The notes beneath the pieces were generated by a model. That model worked only from the letters and a program-made list of their open reading frames with translations, did no database searches and was not told the DNA's origin. Position numbers and translations under genes: made by a program. Positions 26,980 to 33,249 of a DNA stretch of 33,249 nucleotides are shown piece after piece (the first letter of the stretch is position 1; the number at the start of each line of letters is the position of its first letter). The stretch comes from a bacterium (lineage in GTDB: Bacteria > UBA10199 > JAIBAG01), in contig JAIBAG010000026.1 in NCBI GenBank assembly GCA_019695305.1, positions 1 through 33,249 of the forward strand, read 5' to 3'.

Positions 26980-27933
26980 TTATTCGCCCGGTTCGTTTTC
27001 GGTTTCCTTGTCAAGCTGGTCATCCAGCCTTCTCGCAAAAATACGGGATGAATAATGTCCCTGGGCCTTCAGCAAATTATTGCGTGCGGCCACTTCTACA
27101 ATGGTGGTCACATTCCTTCCCGGTGATACGGGTAGTTTTATATAGGGGATAGGCACATCCAAAATATTATACTTATGCTCGTCTAACCCCAAACGATCGT
27201 ATTCGTAATTAGGATTCCATTCTACTAACTCAATCACAATTTCAATAATTTTTTTATCACGAATGGCAGCAATACCAAATAAATCGCGGATATTAAGAAT
27301 GCCCAAACCTCTAATTTCGAGATGATGCCGCAATAACTCGGTACTCGAGCCATACAAGGTGGTGGGCGGTCTTTTTGCAATATGCACCATATCGTCTGCT
27401 ACCAAACGATGTCCTTTTAAAACCAGATCAAGGGCACATTCGCTTTTACCAATGCCGCTTTTACCAATAATTAAAATACCCACACCAAATACATCTATTA
27501 ATACCCCATGCACAGTAGTGGAAATGGTAAGGCGTTCTTCCAAAAAGCGCGAAACCCGATTGATAAAAGTAGAGGTAATAAGGCTTGTCTGAAACAGAGG
27601 GATCCCTTTTTTATTAGCCTCATCTAACAAGGCCTGGGGAGGCTCTATGCCACGCGTGATAATAAAACAGGCCACTTCTACTTCACAAATTTTTTCCACT
27701 ATTTTTTTAAGGCGAGCATCTTCTAGAGATTTTAAATAAGTAAGCTCCGATTTACCCAAAACCTGAACACGCCCCGGATGCAGTTTAGTTGTGTCACCAA
27801 TAAGAGCAAGGCCGGGCTTTTGAATGCGCGGAATATGGATCTTTTTTTTAAGCCCCTTTTTACCGGCCAGCAGCACCAGTTCTAAATGAATGCTTTTATC
27901 GTTTAAAAGTTCGGATACAGGCAAAGAAAGCAT
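26980..27933 (-). CDS. hprK: HPr kinase/phosphorylase
   Basis: 317 residues. It phosphorylates HPr on the regulatory serine and removes the phosphate again. The N-terminal domain covers about 1-130. The catalytic domain has His142 in TVHGVLIDVFGVG, Walker A GKSGIGKS (157-164), the LVADDMV segment and the signature LEIRGLGILNIRDLFG. It is followed after 20 bases by the EIIA gene. In many related genomes rapZ lies in this gap; here it is absent. ptsN lies 38 bases upstream. Confidence 0.95.
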   Translation of the reverse strand: MLSLPVSELLNDKSIHLELVLLAGKKGLKKKIHIPRIQKPGLALIGDTTKLHPGRVQVLGKSELTYLKSLEDARLKKIVEKICEVEVACFIITRGIEPPQALLDEANKKGIPLFQTSLITSTFINRVSRFLEERLTISTTVHGVLIDVFGVGILIIGKSGIGKSECALDLVLKGHRLVADDMVHIAKRPPTTLYGSSTELLRHHLEIRGLGILNIRDLFGIAAIRDKKIIEIVIELVEWNPNYEYDRLGLDEHKYNILDVPIPYIKLPVSPGRNVTTIVEVAARNNLLKAQGHYSSRIFARRLDDQLDKETENEPGE

Positions 27934-27971
27934 GGTGTTAATGTATTGTTTATCGGAGGAGAGATCAAGTT

Positions 27972-28430
27972 TTAGATTTTATCGTCTTCGGCAATTAACA
28001 CGTCGTAAAGCTGAATATCCTTGGCTTCCAATAAACGATGGCGGATTTCTTCGCCCTTTAACAAACGTGACAGGCGGGCTAAAGCCTGTAAATGATTACC
28101 CACCACGTTTTCAGGAGCGAGTAATACAAAGAAGAGGGAGGCTAGTTTGTGATCGTGGGACTGAAATTCGATACCACTCTTAGAACGACCAAAAAAGGAA
28201 ACAATCTGGTTTAATCCTGCTATTTTGCCATGAGGTATAGCGACGCCATACCCAACCCCCGTGGAACCCAATTTCTCGCGTTCCAGTAGCACCCTGAGCA
28301 CATCTTCTGCTTTGAGACCGGGGTATTGTGCAGCTGTTAAACGGGAGAGCTCATCCAGTACATCTTTTTTATCGGTTGAAACCAAATCTCCGCAAACGGC
28401 TTCTTTTTTAAGAATATCTCTCAGTTTCAT
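27972..28430 (-). CDS. ptsN: PTS EIIA-Ntr-like protein
   Basis: 152 residues, the fructose/nitrogen-type EIIA fold. The phospho-accepting His67 is intact in GVAIPHGKI, as are GSTGVGYG and the C-terminal LARLSRLLKGEEIR. In proteobacteria this protein is a regulator (potassium transport, sensor kinases, sigma-54-linked genes) and transfers no sugar. It is placed between hpf and hprK, close to rpoN. An intrinsic-type hairpin ends only about 15 bases upstream of its ATG, and no ribosome site is visible in that space. Confidence 0.94.
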   Translation of the reverse strand: MKLRDILKKEAVCGDLVSTDKKDVLDELSRLTAAQYPGLKAEDVLRVLLEREKLGSTGVGYGVAIPHGKIAGLNQIVSFFGRSKSGIEFQSHDHKLASLFFVLLAPENVVGNHLQALARLSRLLKGEEIRHRLLEAKDIQLYDVLIAEDDKI

Positions 28431-28445
28431 GAATCGTCGCTACAA

Positions 28446-28479
28446 AAAAGGCCTAAACTGAAATTGGTTTAGGCCTTTT
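28446..28479. terminator. Intrinsic terminator between hpf and ptsN
   Basis: A perfect 13-bp stem, AAAAGGCCTAAAC (28446-28458) with GTTTAGGCCTTTT (28467-28479), and an eight-base loop. On the minus strand it ends in a T-run, so it should terminate the rpoN-hpf message. The T-run comes within about 15 bases of the ptsN start codon. Confidence 0.85.
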
Positions 28480-28540
28480 GGAAACAAATTGCAATATTTA
28501 TTTGACGTAGTGCATTAGCCCTATAAAAAAGGCGACGCCC

Positions 28541-28882
28541 TTAGAAAAACGGAGCCTCCATTTCGTCATTTTGAGCCTTGTCATGAGACTTGTTATGATG
28601 GCTCTTTACAATTTCTTTATGTTTTTTAAGCTGACGCTCCATCTTGTGTACAGCGCTATCGATAGAAGCATACATATTATCACTGCATTCCAGGGCTGTT
28701 GCCGAAAAATGCGGTGAATTAATCGTTATTTCACAAGAATGACGAATTTTCTCCACAAACAAAATCACATGACAATCGATGGGATCTTTTAAATACCGCT
28801 TCAACTTCTCCACCTTATCTTCAACATGGTTTTTTAAGGACGGCGTTAACTCCATATGACGGCACGTAACATGAACGTTCAT
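28541..28882 (-). CDS. hpf: Ribosome hibernation-promoting factor (short form)
   Basis: 113 residues, the short HPF/YfiA type without the dimerisation tail of the long form. It binds the 30S decoding region when growth stops. The fold pattern is intact: VHVTCRHMELTPSLKNHVEDKVEKLKRY, then ILFVEKIRHSCEITI and the NMYASIDSAVHKMERQLKKHK helix. The last 20 residues are polar and His/Lys-rich. It follows rpoN in the typical rpoN-hpf order, with an AAGGAG site. A 124-base spacer to rpoN may hold a promoter of its own. Confidence 0.94.
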   Translation of the reverse strand: MNVHVTCRHMELTPSLKNHVEDKVEKLKRYLKDPIDCHVILFVEKIRHSCEITINSPHFSATALECSDNMYASIDSAVHKMERQLKKHKEIVKSHHNKSHDKAQNDEMEAPFF

Positions 28883-29006
28883 AATTTTTTCTCCTTACTT
28901 AAGTTGATAGTTTGTTTTTTTGATTTTTTACTTCGGATGAGCTGAGGAATTTGGCCCTTCACAAAAGCTATCTTACGCCCAAAAAAAAGAAATGGTAAGC
29001 GCTTTT

Positions 29007-30470
29007 TTAAAAAAGTCTCTTGCGTTTAGAAGAAGGTAAAATATTGAGCATTTCTCTATACTTAGCAACGGTACGGCGCGCAATTTCAATATTGGATTTT
29101 TTTAACATGTCTACAATTGTAATATCAGAGAGCGGATCTTTAGGATCTTCAGCCGCAACAATGGCGCGTATTTTTTCTTTTACCGATTCACTAGCCACAT
29201 CCTGCTGGCCGCTGGAAGAAGCCAAACCATTATTAAAAAAGTATTTTAGTTCAAAAATACCCTGAGGCGTGTGCATGTATTTATTGCTGGTTGCACGCGA
29301 TACGGTAGACTCGTGCACACCAATAGACTCGGCCACATCCTTTAAAATCATGGGTTTTAAGGCTTCTACGCCACGTTCCAAGAACTCACGCTGAAATTTA
29401 ACAATACATTTTGATACGCGATATAAAGTGCGTTGACGCTGATGAATACTTTTAATAAGCCATAAAGCACTTTTTAATTTTTCCTGCACATAATCTTTGG
29501 CTTTATCGCCTGAAGCCTCACCACTTAACATACCCTTATAATAGCGACTAACCTGTAAGCGAGGTAGTCCGTCTTCATTTAACACAATGGCAAAATCGTT
29601 CCCCACCTTCATCACATACACATCCGGCGTAATATACTGCGTGTCGCTTGCTCCAAAGGGCCGACCCGGCTTAGGTTCCATTTCAGAAATATATTGGGCA
29701 AGCTGGATAATTTTTTTGAGAGGTAATTTGGTTTTGCGAGCAATAGCGGGATAATCACGCTTTTCAACTAAAGGCAGATAGTTTTCAATAATGTCAATCA
29801 ACTGTGCTTTTTCGATGCCTGTATAATAACGACATTGTAGTTTTAAACATTCCTTTAAATCACGAGCACCCACACCAGCAGGATCAAAATCTTGGATAAC
29901 ACTGAGTGAATCATCCAAATCGTCCACGGTTACACTGTTTGCTTCGGCAATTTCATCCAAACTTTGGGTTAAATATCCATTGTCATCTAAATAACCCAAA
30001 AGCAAATACCCCAACTCTTCTTCTTTTTCGGTAACGGCATTCATTTTTAACTGCCATTCCAAATGATCGCGCAAAGTATTGGGGCGCGTGGTCATGTTTT
30101 CGTAATTGGGCAAATCATCAGGACTAAACGAACGGGCTTCTTCTCCGGGAGCATTATAAGTGCCAATATAGTTTTCCCAATCAAACTCTTTGGGTTCTTT
30201 TAAATCGCCGTCTTTGTGGAGTTCTTCCTGGGCTTCGTGAGATTTATCGGGGGCCGCTTCAGACTCAATTTCCTTCTCCATCTCGGGAGGAACCTCTTCC
30301 TGCTCGGCCGTACTCATTTCCTCCAAAACAGGGTTTTCCAACAGCTCATTTTGAACCATATCCACCAGTTCGGTGCGAGAAAGTTGAAGTAATTTAATAG
30401 CTTGCTGCAGTTGTGGTGTAATAACCAGCTGCTGGCTAAGCTTTAGACTTTGACGTAATTCAATGGCCAC
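29007..30470 (-). CDS. rpoN: RNA polymerase sigma-54 factor
   Basis: 487 residues, a complete sigma-54. The Gln/Leu-rich region I opens the protein (LRQSLKLSQQLVITPQLQQA), an acidic region II follows to about 110, then the core-binding domain. The HTH region contains AESIGVHESTVSRATSNKY, and the RpoN box ARRTVAKYREMLNI lies near the C terminus. It serves genes with -24/-12 promoters that need an AAA+ activator. The start codon is GTG in the context GGGGGATTC-GTG. Downstream is hpf; the lipopolysaccharide transport genes often found upstream are absent, and pyrG is there instead. Confidence 0.97.
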   Translation of the reverse strand: MAIELRQSLKLSQQLVITPQLQQAIKLLQLSRTELVDMVQNELLENPVLEEMSTAEQEEVPPEMEKEIESEAAPDKSHEAQEELHKDGDLKEPKEFDWENYIGTYNAPGEEARSFSPDDLPNYENMTTRPNTLRDHLEWQLKMNAVTEKEEELGYLLLGYLDDNGYLTQSLDEIAEANSVTVDDLDDSLSVIQDFDPAGVGARDLKECLKLQCRYYTGIEKAQLIDIIENYLPLVEKRDYPAIARKTKLPLKKIIQLAQYISEMEPKPGRPFGASDTQYITPDVYVMKVGNDFAIVLNEDGLPRLQVSRYYKGMLSGEASGDKAKDYVQEKLKSALWLIKSIHQRQRTLYRVSKCIVKFQREFLERGVEALKPMILKDVAESIGVHESTVSRATSNKYMHTPQGIFELKYFFNNGLASSSGQQDVASESVKEKIRAIVAAEDPKDPLSDITIVDMLKKSNIEIARRTVAKYREMLNILPSSKRKRLF

Positions 30471-30525
30471 GAATCCCCCGTAGATGGCATGGTTTTTTCA
30501 CTTACTTGCAAATATAAAGCCAATG

Positions 30526-32229
<1,704 letters not shown>

Positions 32230-32302
32230 TTAAGTCCGCAACATCCGCGAACCCATTTTTGTTTTCAAATTATTGGATTAACTTAGTACTGGCTGGAAAA
32301 AT

Positions 32303-32331
32303 AGACTAGAGGAGTGACACAAAAATGTCAA
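32303..32331 (-). promoter_or_regulatory. Likely sigma-70 promoter of pyrG
   Basis: On the minus strand a perfect TTGACA (32326-32331), a 17-base spacer and TAGTCT (32303-32308). Transcription would start near 32296, giving a leader of about 80 bases before the TTG start codon of pyrG. The leader carries no obvious terminator or attenuator. Confidence 0.6.
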
Positions 32332-32372
32332 CATTGTTGGCGTATTTTTTTATTTTTTTTGAAAAAACTTAT

Positions 32373-32441
32373 CCACAGATCTGTGGCAAATGCGCGCACT
32401 TTTATTTGAAATTTCATTTCAAGTAAAAGTACAGCGCATTT
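32373..32441. repeat. Stack of palindromes upstream of pyrG
   Basis: CCACAGATCTGTGG (32373-32386) is a perfect 14-base palindrome and overlaps TTATCCACA (32369-32377), a DnaA-box match. Right beside it is a long hairpin: a 15-base arm (32398-32412) and its partner (32416-32430) pair with a single mismatch around loop TTC. An outer AAATGCGC (32388-32395) pairs with GCGCATTT (32434-32441). There is no T-run, so this does not look like an ordinary terminator. Confidence 0.7.
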
Positions 32442-32485
32442 CTAACGGTACCAGCCCTTAAAAAGGGCCGCTCCCGCAAGAAATG

Positions 32486-32559
32486 CGCGGCTGGCAGGAG
32501 TCGAACCTGCGACCACTTGATTCGTAGTCAAGTACTCTATCCAGCTGAGCTACAGCCGC
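32486..32559 (-). tRNA. tRNA-Arg (ACG)
   Basis: On the minus strand: acceptor GCGGCTG/CAGCCGC, D arm TAGCTCAGCTGGATAGAGT, anticodon stem CTTGA/TCAAG with loop CTACGAA giving ACG (read as ICG after deamination), T arm GCAGG-TTCGACT-CCTGC, discriminator G. CCA is not encoded. The 3' end overlaps the right arm of an inverted repeat (AGAAATGCGC at 32479-32488 against GCGCATTTCT at 32434-32443). A good promoter lies about 160 bases upstream. Confidence 0.94.
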
Positions 32560-32714
32560 GTATAAAAGAAAAGTTCCAAGGCCGTCCTTTAGGGCAGCCG
32601 CGTGTTACTAAAGCGGTTATCAAAGATAACCGGTTTTGTTACACGCGACTTGTCCTTGAGTAAAGCTCAAGGGCAGCCGCTTCATGAAGCAAGCAGCAAC
32701 CCCGTGCAACAAAG
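32560..32714 (-). other. Structured leader or repeat nest before tRNA-Arg
   Basis: The 155 bases between the predicted transcript start and tRNA-Arg hold three hairpins. The largest (32599-32647) has 23-base arms with 20 pairs, four isolated mismatches and loop AAA; its inner eight pairs (CGGTTATC/GATAACCG) and outer seven (CGCGTGT/ACACGCG) are perfect. A second is CCTTGAG/CTCAAGG (32654-32672). A third is the palindrome GCTTCATGAAGC (32679-32690). AGGGCAGCCGC is repeated at 32591-32601 and 32670-32680. On the minus strand its GCGGCTG equals the first seven bases of the tRNA. No protein is credible here. Confidence 0.6.
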
Positions 32715-32720
32715 GATGGG

Positions 32721-32749
32721 TCTATACAGGCCCCACCCAAGTTTGTCAA
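32721..32749 (-). promoter_or_regulatory. Strong sigma-70 promoter reading toward tRNA-Arg
   Basis: On the minus strand a perfect TTGACA (32744-32749), a 17-base spacer and TATAGA (32721-32726). This is the best promoter match in the window. It reads through the hairpin nest into tRNA-Arg. It lies back to back with the region that must hold the promoter of the plus-strand lipoprotein gene. Confidence 0.65.
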
Positions 32750-32826
32750 CCAAGGAGTCCCTCAAAATAACCCTTCCCAACACCTCAAATTTCCGTATCA
32801 TTATCTATTCATACAAAGGGGGATTC

Positions 32827-33159
32827 ATGCTTTTACGTCGTTGGTTTAAATTACTGTCTTTTATGCTTATAAGTGCTGTAGCCGTACCCACTACCGTGGG
32901 CTACCTGGGAATGTCGGGCATTTTTGGATGTGCCCCTCCTCCAGCAAGCAGCACTTCCTTCCCCGAAACCTGCGCCGAAGCCAGAGATATAGCCGAGGAA
33001 GAGGGTGAATCTGTTTCAAACGGGCCCCAAATCCTTTATGTAGATGGTAACGAAGACCAACCTTGGGATGCTTACTGTAATGATATGAGCCGGGCGGAAC
33101 CAGCAGAGTATCTTGATGTAAATCCTGGGTTCAATAAGCAAGTGCACCACTTAGAATAG
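32827..33159 (+). CDS. Short lipoprotein with GON-like segment, probably truncated
   Basis: 110 residues from the ATG at 32827, chosen for its AAAGGGGGATTC ribosome context and because a lipoprotein signal starts here; the upstream in-frame extension only translates hairpin DNA. MLLRRWFKLL and a hydrophobic stretch lead to the lipobox IFGC with Cys35. The mature part contains ETCAEARDIA and then GPQILYVDGNEDQPWDAYC and EYLDV. This resembles the start of a GON or fibrinogen-like domain (YC-DM pattern). Such domains are about 200 residues, yet the reading frame ends after about 75 mature residues, just before an IS30-type transposase gene. The end is therefore probably cut by insertion. Confidence 0.7.
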   Translation: MLLRRWFKLLSFMLISAVAVPTTVGYLGMSGIFGCAPPPASSTSFPETCAEARDIAEEEGESVSNGPQILYVDGNEDQPWDAYCNDMSRAEPAEYLDVNPGFNKQVHHLE

Positions 33160-33249
33160 ATGAGTATTCTGAGTGGATATGGGTAAAAACTACTATCAAT
33201 TTACTTTAATTGAACGAGAAACGATCGCGATTTTAAAGGCTAGGGGCCA
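33129..33249 (+). mobile_element. Left end of an IS30-family insertion sequence, cut by window edge
   Basis: The call rests on the transposase start at 33179. The end of the element is inferred: IS30-type left ends lie about 50 bases before the transposase, which falls inside the last codons of the lipoprotein gene. The stretch TTCAATAAGCAAGTGCACCA at 33130-33149 is a candidate for the terminal repeat, but its partner is outside the window. Confidence 0.45.
33179..33249 (+). CDS. IS30-family transposase, N-terminal fragment
   Basis: The last 71 bases read MGKNYYQFTLIERETIAILK and continue ARG to the window edge, open at the end. This matches the beginning of IS30-family transposases, where a tyrosine or histidine pair is followed by LT-x-EER-x-x-IA-x-L in the first helix of the N-terminal helix-turn-helix that binds the terminal repeats. 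The catalytic DDE domain would lie beyond the window. A GAGTGG stretch a few bases upstream may be the ribosome site. I identify it by pattern only, from 23 residues. Confidence 0.7.
   Translation, partial: MGKNYYQFTLIERETIAILKARG

Noticed and set aside
28883-29006. Sigma-54 promoter in front of hpf
   Set aside because: I looked for GG-N10-GC with the usual flanks on the minus strand and found no convincing match.
32369-32377. TTATCCACA DnaA box as sign of a replication origin
   Set aside because: Only one box in the spacer; another match near 20118 is inside aroB. No dnaA, dnaN or box cluster is present.
32580-32700. Integron attC site or CRISPR-like array
   Set aside because: The hairpins lack the attC core sites, there are only two copies of an 11-base repeat, and no integrase or cas gene is nearby.
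32602-32826. In-frame N-terminal extension of the small lipoprotein
   Set aside because: It translates the tRNA leader hairpins, has no ribosome site, and would bury the lipoprotein signal that starts at 32827.

Overview
The window is an AT-leaning, gene-dense bacterial chromosome segment, almost entirely housekeeping. Gene order points to a deltaproteobacterium-like lineage: rpsU-yqeY-dnaG-rpoD; rpoN-hpf-ptsN-hprK-EIIA(Man)-HPr-EI; and a monofunctional hisI and hisB. An exact taxon cannot be read from the sequence.

Layout. 1-2.85 kb: a small secreted protein and a large lipoprotein, convergent on a shared terminator. 2.85-5.5 kb: aspS and a Nif3-family gene separated by a palindromic repeat. 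5.5-10.1 kb: the macromolecular-synthesis operon (rpsU, yqeY, dnaG, rpoD and a CAU tRNA) on the minus strand, closed by a perfect 27-bp stem. 10.1-14.8 kb: a minus-strand cluster of rhodanese-MoeB, hisB, hisH, hisA, hisF, hisI and a HIT protein, with a MITE-like element just upstream of hisB. 14.9-17.6 kb: an orphan methyltransferase and gatCA. 17.7-21.8 kb: a plus-strand run of prepilin peptidase, XRE regulator, aroK, aroB, aroQ and a TPR protein. 21.9-24.5 kb: ahcY and metK of the methyl cycle. 24.5-30.5 kb: a regulatory phosphotransferase set (EI, HPr, EIIA-Man-like, HPr kinase, EIIA-Ntr) with hpf and rpoN. 30.5-32.2 kb: pyrG. 32.2-33.25 kb: tRNA-Arg amid many palindromes, a short lipoprotein, and the start of an IS30-type transposase at the window edge.

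How it fits together. The PTS genes have no EIIB or EIIC nearby, and the EIIA-Man homologue lacks its phospho-accepting histidine (Glu in its place). The set therefore looks regulatory rather than a sugar importer, feeding into sigma-54 and HPr kinase. This is the most interesting protein-level signal. The main DNA-level signal is the variety of palindromic repeats in the spacers: several different families, one a 106-bp unit with 11-bp terminal inverted repeats, and a dense nest around tRNA-Arg. I see no CRISPR array, defence island, prophage or biosynthetic cluster.
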